From an uncultured Prevotella sp. (GTDB lineage Bacteria > Bacteroidota > Bacteroidia > Bacteroidales > Bacteroidaceae), in assembly GCA_902497035.1 (NCBI GenBank), contig CABVDL010000001.1:1-64000 (forward strand): a stretch of DNA of 64,000 bases. Reading direction: 5' to 3'. The notes beneath the pieces are model-generated. The model saw only the letters and a list, made by a program, of their open reading frames with translations, did not search any database and was not told where the DNA came from. Shown here piece by piece: positions 25,828 through 35,672 of the stretch. A program made the position numbers and the translations under genes. How positions within the stretch are numbered: the first letter of the stretch is position 1; every line of letters starts with the position of its first letter.

Positions 25828-26364
25828 ATGAATGAACAAATGAAGGAGCTGCTCCTCATAGAGCAGGGCAATGAACAGGCCTTCGATAACTTCATGACCC
25901 GGCATTCGCAAAGGCTGTACAACTATGCCTATGGCATACTGTGCAGCAAGGAGTTGACAGAGGAGGTCATTAGTGATGTCTTTCTCGAAGTGTGGAAACG
26001 GCGCAAGAAGCTGGCGGAAATCGAGAAGCTTGACCACTGGCTGACAACGGTCACTTACCATAAGGCGGTCTCAGTGTTGAGAAAGGAAATGAAGCATAAG
26101 GAAGATGTCTCACTCGACAATGCGCTTGGATTTGACTTTCCTCAGATGGTCTCGCCCATCGACAGTATCATATCCAAGGAGGACTTGAGCCGCCTTAACC
26201 GTGCAATAAGTGGGTTGCCGAAGAAATGCAAGCATGTGTTTTATCTGGCAAAGATTGAGCAGATGCCTTATGCTGAGATTGCAAAGATGCTGCAAATATC
26301 CGTTCCGACGGTCAATTATCATGTTGGCTTCGCGATGGAGAGCTTGAAAAAGGCATTAAAATAA
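25828..26364 (+). CDS. ECF-type RNA polymerase sigma factor (SusC/FecI-linked)
   Basis: A 178-residue ECF sigma factor. Region 2 is NFMTRHSQRLYNYAYGILCSKELTEEVISDVFLEVWKRR (residues about 20-65). Region 4 with the helix-turn-helix is LPKKCKHVFYLAKIEQMPYAEIAKMLQISVPTVNYHVGFAMESLKKAL (residues about 130-178). In Bacteroidota such factors are paired with FecR anti-sigma proteins and STN-containing TonB-dependent receptors. Here FecR begins 17 nt downstream and the STN-bearing SusC is two genes further on, which fits a complete trans-envelope relay. The 86-bp leader after the pflA terminator is AT-rich and lacks the housekeeping -7 motif, so the promoter is not identified. Confidence 0.93.
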   Translation: MNEQMKELLLIEQGNEQAFDNFMTRHSQRLYNYAYGILCSKELTEEVISDVFLEVWKRRKKLAEIEKLDHWLTTVTYHKAVSVLRKEMKHKEDVSLDNALGFDFPQMVSPIDSIISKEDLSRLNRAISGLPKKCKHVFYLAKIEQMPYAEIAKMLQISVPTVNYHVGFAMESLKKALK

Positions 26365-26381
26365 TATTGGAGAAACTCGTT

Positions 26382-27299
26382 ATGACAGACAATATAAATA
26401 AATATTTAGAAGGCGGCTCTCTTGTAGATGACAAGCTGAAAGCCTTTCTTTTAGACAGTAAACCCATGGACAGAACTATGGATTTGGATGCCATCAGGCA
26501 ACGTACTTACCAGAAACGCCATCTCAAGGAGGTGCATCGGGCCAGGGTGAAGCGTTTGGCGCTCATCTCCGCCATAGCTGCCGGACTGGTACTGCTGTTC
26601 GTATTATCACCGGTGTCTAAGGTGCTGCAGGGCGTGTCGAGATCGCAGCAGATTGTCGCAGAGGCCCAGCAGTTGCAGACGTTAAAGGTGCCTGTCGGGG
26701 AAAAACTCACCGTGGTGCTAAGTGACGGTACGCGCGTCACGGCCAATTCCAACACAACGCTGACTTATCCCCGTCAGTTCTTTGGTGCCAGACGTGAGGT
26801 ATCAATCAGGGGCGAGGCCTACTTTGAGGTGGCCCATGATGCTGTTCATCCGTTTATAGTGCATGCCAACGGGTTGAGCGTGAAAGTATTGGGAACAAAG
26901 TTCAATGTCTGCAGCTATGACCAATCGACCACAGACGTTGTGCTGGCGCAAGGCTCGGTGGAGGTTACTATGGCCAGACACAGCGTGGTGCGCATGAAGC
27001 CGAACCAGAAAGTGTCGGTGACCAATGGTGAGCTGACGGGTTTCGGCGAAGTCAATGCGGCCGAATACACCAGCTGGATGGACGACGTGCTTTATCTCCA
27101 CGGTGAGTCTCTCCGTCAGATAGTACAGCGTCTCGACAACTACTACGGCACGACAATCCGTATTGAGGGCGGTTGGCATCAGCGTCTGTATGGCAAACTT
27201 GCGTTGCAGCCCGACCTTTCCAGCGTGCTTAGCTGCATCAACGCCATTGCCGGAACGCATACTGTGGAGAGGAATAACCAAATAATTATCGCGAAATGA
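26382..27299 (+). CDS. FecR-family anti-sigma factor
   Basis: I use the ATG at 26382 (305 residues, MTDNINKYLEGG); an in-frame TTG at 26367 would add only five residues. The cytoplasmic N-terminus (about 60 residues) would bind the sigma factor. One membrane segment follows (LALISAIAAGLVLLFVLSP, about residues 66-84). Then comes the periplasmic FecR domain: VPVGEKLTVVLSDGTRVTANSNTTLTYPRQFFGARREVSIRGEAYFEVAHDAVHPFIVHANGLSVKVLGTKFNVCSY, ending in a DUF4974-type domain that contacts the receptor STN domain. The stop overlaps the next start (ATGA at 27296-27299), so the DUF4832 gene downstream is translationally coupled to the regulator. Confidence 0.93.
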   Translation: MTDNINKYLEGGSLVDDKLKAFLLDSKPMDRTMDLDAIRQRTYQKRHLKEVHRARVKRLALISAIAAGLVLLFVLSPVSKVLQGVSRSQQIVAEAQQLQTLKVPVGEKLTVVLSDGTRVTANSNTTLTYPRQFFGARREVSIRGEAYFEVAHDAVHPFIVHANGLSVKVLGTKFNVCSYDQSTTDVVLAQGSVEVTMARHSVVRMKPNQKVSVTNGELTGFGEVNAAEYTSWMDDVLYLHGESLRQIVQRLDNYYGTTIRIEGGWHQRLYGKLALQPDLSSVLSCINAIAGTHTVERNNQIIIAK

Positions 27300-28804
27300 A
27301 ATCCATCCGTGTGTTACTTCTGGCTGCTTCTGCGACATTCGCCATGGCAGTCAACGCTGGGACGAGGCAGCGGTCGGTAAGTTTTGTGGCCGATACCGTC
27401 CGCGTGTTGCGCAATCCGCTTACCGGCTGGGTGATGTATCTTGGCCGCAATTGGGACGAGCAGTCATATACCCGTATGCGTTACGACCGTATGCCGACTT
27501 CGGACGGCGGCGTGGCCAGTGTGGCTGACTATGCCACCACCTGTTACCTGCGCACGTCGTGGGCCTCGATGGAGCCGGAGGAAGGACGCTATTTCTGGAA
27601 CGACCCGCAGTCGCGTCTCTACAGGTTGCTGCGCTCAATGCGCGACCGTGGCCTGAGGCTTGCCTTCCGCATCGTCGTTGATGCGCGCGATCAGGGACAA
27701 AACACACCGCTCTATGTAAAGGAAGCTGGTGCCAAGGGCTTTTACGATCCGAAAAATCCTAAAATATGGTCGCCCTATCCCGACGACTCCGTCTTTCAGG
27801 CCAAGTACGCCAAATTCCTCAAGGCCTTTGCCAGCAAGTTTAATGACATCAATGTCGTGAGTTTCATCGATGCCTACGGCCTGGGAAAGTGGGGAGAGGC
27901 CCACGGTGTGAAGTATGCCGATTATGCCAACAAGCATAAGGTTTTCGACTGGATTACCTCGCTCTATCAGCATACTTTCACCAACGTTCCGCTTATCATC
28001 AACTATCATCGTCTCGTCGGCGATACCATCAGTTGGGCAGCACCGGCTGCCGACAGCGACTCTTTGCTCTGCTCTGCTATCTCCAAAGGCTACAGTCTGC
28101 GACATGATGCCTTTGGCATGACCGATTATTATCAGCAGTGGGAACGTGACTTTGCTGAGCGTTATCGGTTCCGTCGGCCAATTATTATGGAGGGCGGCTG
28201 GATTACCGGTGGTCACCACCGCTACTGGCGCGACTCCAGCGGCCGCTACCGAGAGGGCCACTCAGAGGACGTGAGGGCAGGGGAGATGGCTGATGCGCGC
28301 CAGGCGCATGCCAACATGATGGACTTCCGTATTGGCGATGAGACCGTCTCGTGGTTTGGCAAGGCCTTCAGCCTCGTGAAGCAATTCGTTGCGCATGGCG
28401 GTTATAGGCTTTATCCGTCATCCGTCAGTTACGACACTAAGTTGAAAGCCGGTGAGATGCTCAATGTCGTCAGTGTCTGGAACAACATCGGGTGGGGCTA
28501 TTGTCCGACCAATATCCCCCAGTGGCACCAGAAATACAAGATTGGCTATGCGCTGCGCGACAGTCAAGGGCGTATCGCAAAGCAATGGACTGACGACCAT
28601 AGCGACCTCTCCACGTGGATTCAGGGCAATCCTGTGAGCAATGCTGTCTCCTTGCCGACGCAGGGCCTCGCCCGGGGACGCTACCATCTGCAGACCGCCC
28701 TCATCGATGTGGGCAATGGCTGTCCGGCTCTGGAGATGGCTGTGAACAAGGACTTGCTGCACGACGGATGGCTTGATGTGGGCCTGCTGACCCTTACCAG
28801 ATAA
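27296..28804 (+). CDS. Secreted DUF4832-domain protein (glycosidase-like), copy 1
   Basis: A 502-residue protein with signal peptide (cleavage near Ala-Asn-Ala, residue about 21) and DUF4874/DUF4832-type sequence. The N-terminal half has RNPLTGWVMYLGR, SWASMEPEEGRYFWN (as in clan GH-A barrels) and KIWSPYPDDSVFQAKYAKFLKAFASKFND. Two invariant Glu residues stand where a retaining GH-A enzyme would have catalytic acids: Glu201 in GLGKWGEAH and Glu299 in PIIMEGGW. A C-terminal beta-sandwich begins about residue 370 (VSVWNNIGWGYCPTN). No activity is known to me for this family. It overlaps fecR by 4 bp and precedes SusC. A paralogue is at 35673. Confidence 0.8.
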   Translation: MKSIRVLLLAASATFAMAVNAGTRQRSVSFVADTVRVLRNPLTGWVMYLGRNWDEQSYTRMRYDRMPTSDGGVASVADYATTCYLRTSWASMEPEEGRYFWNDPQSRLYRLLRSMRDRGLRLAFRIVVDARDQGQNTPLYVKEAGAKGFYDPKNPKIWSPYPDDSVFQAKYAKFLKAFASKFNDINVVSFIDAYGLGKWGEAHGVKYADYANKHKVFDWITSLYQHTFTNVPLIINYHRLVGDTISWAAPAADSDSLLCSAISKGYSLRHDAFGMTDYYQQWERDFAERYRFRRPIIMEGGWITGGHHRYWRDSSGRYREGHSEDVRAGEMADARQAHANMMDFRIGDETVSWFGKAFSLVKQFVAHGGYRLYPSSVSYDTKLKAGEMLNVVSVWNNIGWGYCPTNIPQWHQKYKIGYALRDSQGRIAKQWTDDHSDLSTWIQGNPVSNAVSLPTQGLARGRYHLQTALIDVGNGCPALEMAVNKDLLHDGWLDVGLLTLTR

Positions 28805-28854
28805 AATCTCACTACGAACAATACACATGACCAATAATAAAAACTGAAAGACTT

Positions 28855-31800
28855 ATGAAAAAATCCCCGTATTATCATTTACGCAGGCGGGCATTGGCCT
28901 CATTCGCGGTAATGGGGCTGCTGACATTGCCATTGTGCGGGCAGGCTGCTACGGTGTCGCTGACCAACACTGATGGCATCTTCCTGTTGCAGGCCCAGGA
29001 AACTACGGTCAAGGCCGTGTTCGACTATGTGGAGCAACATAGCAAATACGTCTTTGTCTACGGACCGGCAGTGCAGAAGCGGCTTGCCGACCGTGTCACG
29101 GTCAGTCTGAAGGGCTCCGACATGCTGGCACTCGTCAAGAAACTGTGCAGCCAGACAGGCCTCAACTACCGTGTCAACGGCCGTCAGGTGTCTATTGTTG
29201 CCTCATCGTCATCTGCCAATCCACAGTCCAGGCCCCAGCAGAGGGCAGGCAAGGGCCGCACAAAGACAATTAGCGGCAACATCGTTGATGCCAGCGGTGA
29301 GCCGCTCATCGGTGCAACCGTCAAAGTGAAGGGCACGACAACAGCCACGGTGACCGACATCGACGGCAACTACTCCATCGAGGTACCAGAGGGCGCGACG
29401 ATGGAGGTGTCGTATGTGGGGTTTAACAACGCTGAGTTCAAGGTAGGTGCCAAGCAGGCTTACAATGTGGAGATGTTAGAAGACAACAACACGCTCGACG
29501 AGCTGGTGGTCATCGGCTACGGTACGGTCAAGAAAAAGGACTTGACTGGTGCCGTTGCCGCCGTCAAGGGCGACGAGCTGGTCAACCGCCGCACCACCAT
29601 GTTGAGCAATGCCCTGCAGGGATCTCTGTCGGGTGTGCAGGTGACGCGCAACAGCTCTGCGCCCGGTTCGGGTGCCAGTGCCATCCGTGTGAGAGGCGTG
29701 ACGACCATTGGGGAGTCCAGCCCTTTGGTTATCGTTGACGGCGTGGAAAGCTCGCTCGACTATGTCAATGCCAACGACGTGGAGAGCATCTCCGTTCTTA
29801 AGGATGCCGCCGCTGCCAGCATCTATGGCTCCAAGGCTGCTGCCGGTGTTATCCTCGTCACGACAAAGCGTGGCAACGAGACCGGGAAGATTGACTTGAA
29901 ATACAATGCGGAGTTCGGTTGGGAAATTCCTACCAAGCAGCCGTCAATGGTCGGCGTGACGCGCTATCTGGAGATGTGCAATGAGCTACAGTACAACGAC
30001 AATCCGTCGGGTGGTTTTTTCCAGGTCTATACGGCAGACCAGACCAAGAACTGGATGACCTACAACCAGACCGACCCCAACAACTACCCCGTGACCGACT
30101 GGAAGGGGCTTATCATGAAAGACAGTGCCCCGCGCATGACCCACACGTTGACGCTGTCGGGAGGCAACAAGGTTGTCAGGTCCATTGCGTCGCTTACCTA
30201 TGATGATGTCGACGGACTCTACGACGGCCGTAAGTTCCAACGCTACATGTTGCGCTCCAATAACGACTTCAACATCAACAGCAAGCTGTCGGCCTCGCTT
30301 GACATCAATATCCGCCACGCCAAGAGCCAGAACAAGATTTACGACCCTTGGAATGACATGCGCAAGATGCCGGCCATCTATCCTGCAGTTTGGGCTGATG
30401 GTCGTATCGCCTCGGGCAAGAGTGGTGCCAACCCCTATGGCCTGCTTGTAGAGGGCGGCTCGTCGGTGGCCCACAGCACGCAGGTCGGCGGCAAGGGCTC
30501 CATTACCTACAAGCCGATTAAGGATCTGAGCATCTCGGCCATTATCTCGCCGTTCATCAATTTCTCCAAGCAGAAGGCTTTTCAGCTGGAATCCACATAC
30601 ACCTTGGCCGACGACCCCAATACCATCGGAGGCTATCTGGACGCCGGCTCACTGTATTCCACCAATAAGCTCTCTGAGACGCGCAACGACAACTGGCATG
30701 TCACCTCGCAACTCCTTGCCAACTACATGCACGCTTTCGGCAAGCACGATGTGACGGTGATGGGCGGTTTTGAGAATTACTACCTGAAGAACGAGAGCCT
30801 TGGTGCCTCGCGCGACCACTATGAGCTGACCAACTATCCCTACCTCAATATCGGTTCGGAGGATTACCAGTACAACAACGGCACAGGTTCTGAATACACC
30901 TCCAATTCTTTCTTTGGCCGTTTGCTCTACTCCTATGACAACCGCTACCTCTTCCAGGCCAACGTGCGCCACGACGGCTCCTCCCGTTTCAACAGCAAGT
31001 ATCGCTGGGGCACTTTCCCGTCGTTCTCGGCTGGTTGGGTTGTCTCCGAGGAGCCGTTCATGCAGAAAGCCAAGTTGCCCTGGCTCTCATTCCTCAAGCT
31101 GCGCGCCAGCTGGGGTAAGCTGGGCAATGAGCGCATCGGCAGCAACTACTTCCCCTACATCGCGCTGATGTCGTTTGGCGATGCCCTGTTCTACATGGCC
31201 GACGGTTCGGTGGTGTCCAACAAGACTGCCCGTCCGGCAGTGCTGGCCGTGCAGGATATCACCTGGGAGACGACCACGAGTACCGACCTGGGCTTTGACG
31301 CTAACTTTTTCAAGAACAGGCTCCATCTGAACTTCGACTACTATTGGAAGAAGACCACTGACATGCTGCTGGCCATCGAGATACCCTACACCATGGGCTA
31401 CAACAACCCCAGCACCAACGCAGGCAAGATGTCAACCCACGGCTACGACATCGACCTGAGCTGGCAGGACCACATCGGCGACCTCTCCTACAGCGTGTCG
31501 GTCAACTTCTCAGACTACCTTTCAAAGATAGACTTCCTCAACAATGCCGACATTATTAGTAGCGGAAAAATCAAGCGGGCTGGCTGTTACTTCAATGAGT
31601 ACTACGGCTACGTGTGCGAGGGTATCTACCAGACGCAGGATGAGGTCAACAACTCCGCCGTACTGAACGCCTCGGTCACGGCCGGTGACCTGAAGTACAA
31701 GGACATCAGCGGCCCCGACGGTGTGCCCGACGGCAAAATTTCTCCCGAGTACGACCGTGTGCCATTGGGCAACTCGCTGCCGCGCTATCAGTATGGCGGA

Positions 31801-32265
31801 CAGATTAATGCCTCTTGGCGCGGCATCGACTTCAGCATGGCTTTCCAGGGCGTGGGCAAGCAGAATGCCTATCTCTCAACGGCCATGGTGCAGCCCCTGC
31901 GCGACAACTACGGCAACATCCCCGCTATCGTTGAGGGCAAATACTGGAGTCCGTTCAACACTGACGCGCAGAACCTCAAGGCCGTTTACCCCAGGCTCTC
32001 CAACGTGTCGAAGAACAACAACTATGCCGTGTCCGACTTCTGGATATTCAACGGCGGCTACTTCCGTCTGAAGAACATCACTTTGGGCTATACGCTCCCA
32101 AAGGCGTGGACGCAAAAGATTGGCCTCGACCGCACCCGCTTCTATGTGAGCGGCTCCGACCTCTTCTGCATCAGCAACTATCCTGACGGATGGGACCCTG
32201 AGATGGGCACCTCCTCTTATCCTATTACGACATCGCTCGTGCTGGGCGTCCAAGTTAACTTTTAA
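28855..32265 (+). CDS. SusC/RagA-like TonB-dependent receptor with STN signalling domain
   Basis: A 1136-residue outer-membrane transporter. The signal peptide ends near LPLCGQA. An STN domain (about residues 40-115, LQAQETTVKAVFDYVEQHSKYVFVY) receives or sends the signal to FecR. Next are the CarboxypepD_reg-like beta-sandwich (ISGNIVDASGEPLIGATVKVKGT), the SusC signature LDELVVIGYGTVKKKDLTGAV, the plug (GVQVTRNSSAPGSGASAIRVRG) and the 22-strand barrel, ending ITTSLVLGVQVNF with terminal Phe. It imports oligosaccharides with SusD (14 nt downstream). With the ECF/FecR pair upstream, the locus should be induced by its own ligand. Confidence 0.97.
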   Translation: MKKSPYYHLRRRALASFAVMGLLTLPLCGQAATVSLTNTDGIFLLQAQETTVKAVFDYVEQHSKYVFVYGPAVQKRLADRVTVSLKGSDMLALVKKLCSQTGLNYRVNGRQVSIVASSSSANPQSRPQQRAGKGRTKTISGNIVDASGEPLIGATVKVKGTTTATVTDIDGNYSIEVPEGATMEVSYVGFNNAEFKVGAKQAYNVEMLEDNNTLDELVVIGYGTVKKKDLTGAVAAVKGDELVNRRTTMLSNALQGSLSGVQVTRNSSAPGSGASAIRVRGVTTIGESSPLVIVDGVESSLDYVNANDVESISVLKDAAAASIYGSKAAAGVILVTTKRGNETGKIDLKYNAEFGWEIPTKQPSMVGVTRYLEMCNELQYNDNPSGGFFQVYTADQTKNWMTYNQTDPNNYPVTDWKGLIMKDSAPRMTHTLTLSGGNKVVRSIASLTYDDVDGLYDGRKFQRYMLRSNNDFNINSKLSASLDINIRHAKSQNKIYDPWNDMRKMPAIYPAVWADGRIASGKSGANPYGLLVEGGSSVAHSTQVGGKGSITYKPIKDLSISAIISPFINFSKQKAFQLESTYTLADDPNTIGGYLDAGSLYSTNKLSETRNDNWHVTSQLLANYMHAFGKHDVTVMGGFENYYLKNESLGASRDHYELTNYPYLNIGSEDYQYNNGTGSEYTSNSFFGRLLYSYDNRYLFQANVRHDGSSRFNSKYRWGTFPSFSAGWVVSEEPFMQKAKLPWLSFLKLRASWGKLGNERIGSNYFPYIALMSFGDALFYMADGSVVSNKTARPAVLAVQDITWETTTSTDLGFDANFFKNRLHLNFDYYWKKTTDMLLAIEIPYTMGYNNPSTNAGKMSTHGYDIDLSWQDHIGDLSYSVSVNFSDYLSKIDFLNNADIISSGKIKRAGCYFNEYYGYVCEGIYQTQDEVNNSAVLNASVTAGDLKYKDISGPDGVPDGKISPEYDRVPLGNSLPRYQYGGQINASWRGIDFSMAFQGVGKQNAYLSTAMVQPLRDNYGNIPAIVEGKYWSPFNTDAQNLKAVYPRLSNVSKNNNYAVSDFWIFNGGYFRLKNITLGYTLPKAWTQKIGLDRTRFYVSGSDLFCISNYPDGWDPEMGTSSYPITTSLVLGVQVNF

Positions 32266-32279
32266 CCATCAGTGAGACA

Positions 32280-33998
32280 ATGAAAGCAAAAACTATATTC
32301 ATCGCCCTGCTCGCAGCTCTTACCTCCTGTGAGAGCATGGACCTCGTACCGAAGTCGCAGGGCAACACGGAGTCGTGGTACACCTCAGAGACGGAGCTGG
32401 GCATGGCCTCCAACGATTTCTATATCCTTGGCTATTGGGCGGAACCGCTCAGTTCTTCGGAGCAGTGGACTGACAACACTACCTACCGCTCCGTCAACCG
32501 TAACCCGGGCAGCAACGGCACGGTACTCGACGGAACGCTCAATGGCCAGCAGTACGAAGTGTATGCTTTGTGGCAGCAGAGCTACAAGCTCATCGCGCGC
32601 TGCAACACGATGCTTGAGAATATTCACAAGGCCGAGGGCAACGTGCGCGAGAGCGTCATCAGACGCTACGAGGGCGAGGCCCGCTTCTGCCGCGCCTGCA
32701 AGTATGCCGACCTCGTGTTCTTCTATGGCGATGTGCCTTACCTGGAAAGGACGGAGACCATTGAGGAGGCCGAGAAACAGGGCCGCATGCCCAAGTCGGA
32801 GCTCATACCGCTGATTTATGCTGACTTCGACTCGGCCATCGCAAGTCTTCCTGCCACGTATGGCGCCAGCGAGGCCATACACGCCACCAAGGGCGCCGCG
32901 CTTGCCATGAAGGCCCGCTTCGCCCTCTATATGGGCGACTATGCCGTAGCTGAGCAGGCTGCCAAGCAGTGCATAGACCTGGGCATTTATTCGCTTGAGC
33001 CTGACTATGCCAAGCTCTTCAAGCAGTCGACCAAGGTTAATCCCGAGAAGGTGTTCGTGCTGCCGCGCTCCATCGAGAACGAGGTGCTGCTCGACTCCTG
33101 GGTTGTCAAGAATGGTCTGCCGCGCAACGCAGGCGGTTATGGTTCCTTTAATCCCTCGTGGGACCTGCTCGCGGCTTACCTCTGTACCGACGGACTGCCC
33201 ATCGACGAGTCGCCGCTGTTTGACCCACGCAAACCTTTCAAGAACCGCGACCCGCGCTGCACCATGACCATTGTAGAGTTCAATACCGAACATTGCGGCT
33301 ATGAGTACGACCCCAGTCCGGCCACAAAGACTGTGATGAACTATACCACACAGAAGATGCAGTCCAACCAAGACTCCCGCATCGTCAACCAGTACGCCTC
33401 CTACGACGGACTGCTATGGAAGAAGGGCATAGATGCCTCTTGGACTGAGAACGGACAGAAAGTGGAGCAGGACTACATCATCATGCGCTATGCTGACGTG
33501 CTGCTCATGTATGCCGAGGCACTCATCGAGCAGAACAAGAACCTGGACGAGGCCGCATCCTACATCAATCAGGTACGGGCCCGCGCCTATGCTGTCGATG
33601 CCTCTCAGACCGATGCCTATCCGGCCGTTAAAGCTGAGAGCCAGGAGCAGATGCGCAAGACAGTGCGCATTGAGCGCCGTATGGAGTTTGCCATGGAGAA
33701 CACACGCCTTCAGGATCTCATGCGCTGGAAACTCGCGGGCAAGGCACTCAACGGCTACAACTACATCATGCTGCAGCCTACCGAACTGCTCAACAATGTC
33801 GTCAATAAGGGTTTATGGTTCTGGGGCATGACTCCACAGATTGACGATGACGGACTGGCCGACTTCTCGGCACTGTTCAATGCAGGCTACTGTACGACGG
33901 GTGCCAAGCGCACATTCCCCGACCGTGAGTATCTCTGGCCCATACCCACCCACGACATGGAACTCAACCCCAACTTGACCAACAACCCAGGATATTAG
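32280..33998 (+). CDS. SusD/RagB-like glycan-binding lipoprotein
   Basis: A 572-residue surface lipoprotein with lipobox ALTSC (Cys17) followed by acidic residues. The SusD fold is clear: helical TPR-like segments (AEKQGRMPKSELIPLIYADFDSAIASLPATYG, ATKGAALAMKARFALYMGDYAVAEQAAKQCIDLG) and the RagB C-terminus (YIIMRYADVLLMYAEALIEQ, VRIERRMEFAMENTRLQDLMRWKLAGKALNGYNYIML, closing EYLWPIPTHDMELNPNLTNNPGY). SusD caps the SusC barrel and captures ligand. The spacing of 14 nt from SusC supports co-expression. The glycan cannot be deduced. Confidence 0.96.
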   Translation: MKAKTIFIALLAALTSCESMDLVPKSQGNTESWYTSETELGMASNDFYILGYWAEPLSSSEQWTDNTTYRSVNRNPGSNGTVLDGTLNGQQYEVYALWQQSYKLIARCNTMLENIHKAEGNVRESVIRRYEGEARFCRACKYADLVFFYGDVPYLERTETIEEAEKQGRMPKSELIPLIYADFDSAIASLPATYGASEAIHATKGAALAMKARFALYMGDYAVAEQAAKQCIDLGIYSLEPDYAKLFKQSTKVNPEKVFVLPRSIENEVLLDSWVVKNGLPRNAGGYGSFNPSWDLLAAYLCTDGLPIDESPLFDPRKPFKNRDPRCTMTIVEFNTEHCGYEYDPSPATKTVMNYTTQKMQSNQDSRIVNQYASYDGLLWKKGIDASWTENGQKVEQDYIIMRYADVLLMYAEALIEQNKNLDEAASYINQVRARAYAVDASQTDAYPAVKAESQEQMRKTVRIERRMEFAMENTRLQDLMRWKLAGKALNGYNYIMLQPTELLNNVVNKGLWFWGMTPQIDDDGLADFSALFNAGYCTTGAKRTFPDREYLWPIPTHDMELNPNLTNNPGY

Positions 33999-34023
33999 AC
34001 TTCAACGAATTAATTCATAATCA

Positions 34024-35652
34024 ATGAAAACCATGCTATCAAGATATATGACGGCTGTTGTCAGCCTGTCGCTGCTGGCTGCTGGCTTCGTGTCGTGCCA
34101 GGACGACCCCGACAACTATTACTCCAGAAACAAGTCGGAGATAGGTCTTACGGTGTCGTCAGACTATCTCATCCTCAACGAGAGCGCGCCCAACGACACG
34201 GCACTGACGCTCGACTGGACCAAGGCCTACAACTTTGGCAACGACTACATCACAACGTATCAGTATGAGATGCAGCTCATCGGCAGCGCATCCAGTGAGG
34301 TGAAAGAGTACGAGGACGACGCACGCTTTCACCGCGCCTATACCAATGCCGAGCTACAGGATCTGCTTGTCAACCACTTCGGACAGAAGACCAGCACCAT
34401 CGGCAACCTGCTGCTTACGGTGACGGCGTCGTTTGAGGGACCAACACTCGTTGTCCCCGACATTGCCACAAAGACCATCCGCGTGAAGACCTATGGCCCG
34501 AAGCAGTTCATGGCCGACCGACTTTTCATGGCCGGCACGGCCGTGGGAAGCAACGATGTTGAGCTGTCGCGCTCAGAGACCGACTCGATGGTCTATACCT
34601 ATTCGGGCAAGCTCAGCGCCGGAACCATCAACTTCCCCGTGCTGTATGCTGACGATGAGAACGCCATTGGCCCGTCGGCCGACAACACCGCCGTCACCCT
34701 TGGAGACATGCCGGCAGTGATCACCTCACGCTCTGAGGCAAAGTCGTGGACCATATCCACCGAGGATACTTACCGCATAACGGTCAATCTGACCAACCAC
34801 ACGGTGAAGATTGTTGCTGTGGGTGCCGTGGTCGAGGCCGACCAGCTATTCCTTGACGGCAGCGCAGTGCCCGGTGGCGCGCAGCTGCAGCTCACGCAAA
34901 CGCTTGAGAACAGCAGCCTGTATGCCTGGCGCGGGCAGCTCAATGCGGGCAGCCTCTATATTCCGCTTACATTCAACGGTGAGCAGCAAATGGCCATAGT
35001 GCCTCTTGCAGCCGACAGCCACGACATCAGTGACGGAAAGTCGCAGTCGTTCTCCCAGACCACTGTCACGGCAGCTGCCGCGTCACGCTACTGGACCATT
35101 CCGTCGGCCGGCGTCTACCGTATCGTCGTCAATACCGACGAGAAGACCGTCACCATCTATTCGCCGGCTACCGACCCGAAGTCAAAGGAGGTGACCTGGA
35201 ACAATACGACGTTGAAAATCAATCCTTACACCACCGTCGTCGACACGCTCTACATGTACGGCACGTTCAACGGCTTTGCCCACGACGCGGGTGTCTTCAC
35301 CGGCTATCAGGACAAGTACATCCTCAAGCAGAGCGTGGCCAATCCTTACGTGTTTGTCTACAGCGGTGAGGAACTGCCCCGCGGCACGGCCAACGACGAG
35401 CGCGGCAACAGCATCACCGGATCGGTGAAGTTCACGGTTGACAACACCAACAACAATGTCTATGCCTACGGCTCCACGGCCAGTGCCAAGCGCAACGACC
35501 ACAACGGCTACCTTTCGCCCGCATTGGGTGAGACATCCTCGCTCGTGGCCGGACAAGGAGACAACCGTTATGCTTACTTCATCATCCCTCAGGGCTGCAA
35601 CTATGTTGTCGTCGATATTGATAAGAAGACGGTCGTCTTCGGAAAGAAATAA
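34024..35652 (+). CDS. SusE/SusF-like outer-membrane glycan-binding lipoprotein
   Basis: A 542-residue lipoprotein with lipobox AGFVSC (Cys25). Residues about 35-155 are a SusE-type domain (SEIGLTVSSDYLILNESAPNDTALTLDWTKAYNFG). Three related starch-binding-like modules follow, each beginning with a (D)xLF/YMxG motif: residues 165 (DRLFMAGTAVG), 273 (DQLFLDGSAVPGG) and 407 (DTLYMYGTFNGF). The third ends KKTVVFGKK. SusE/F proteins hold glycans at the surface beside the SusC/D transporter. It is separated from SusD by 25 nt and from the next DUF4832 gene by 20 nt. Confidence 0.9.
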   Translation: MKTMLSRYMTAVVSLSLLAAGFVSCQDDPDNYYSRNKSEIGLTVSSDYLILNESAPNDTALTLDWTKAYNFGNDYITTYQYEMQLIGSASSEVKEYEDDARFHRAYTNAELQDLLVNHFGQKTSTIGNLLLTVTASFEGPTLVVPDIATKTIRVKTYGPKQFMADRLFMAGTAVGSNDVELSRSETDSMVYTYSGKLSAGTINFPVLYADDENAIGPSADNTAVTLGDMPAVITSRSEAKSWTISTEDTYRITVNLTNHTVKIVAVGAVVEADQLFLDGSAVPGGAQLQLTQTLENSSLYAWRGQLNAGSLYIPLTFNGEQQMAIVPLAADSHDISDGKSQSFSQTTVTAAAASRYWTIPSAGVYRIVVNTDEKTVTIYSPATDPKSKEVTWNNTTLKINPYTTVVDTLYMYGTFNGFAHDAGVFTGYQDKYILKQSVANPYVFVYSGEELPRGTANDERGNSITGSVKFTVDNTNNNVYAYGSTASAKRNDHNGYLSPALGETSSLVAGQGDNRYAYFIIPQGCNYVVVDIDKKTVVFGKK

Positions 35653-35672
35653 TCCATTAACAGCATCAATCA

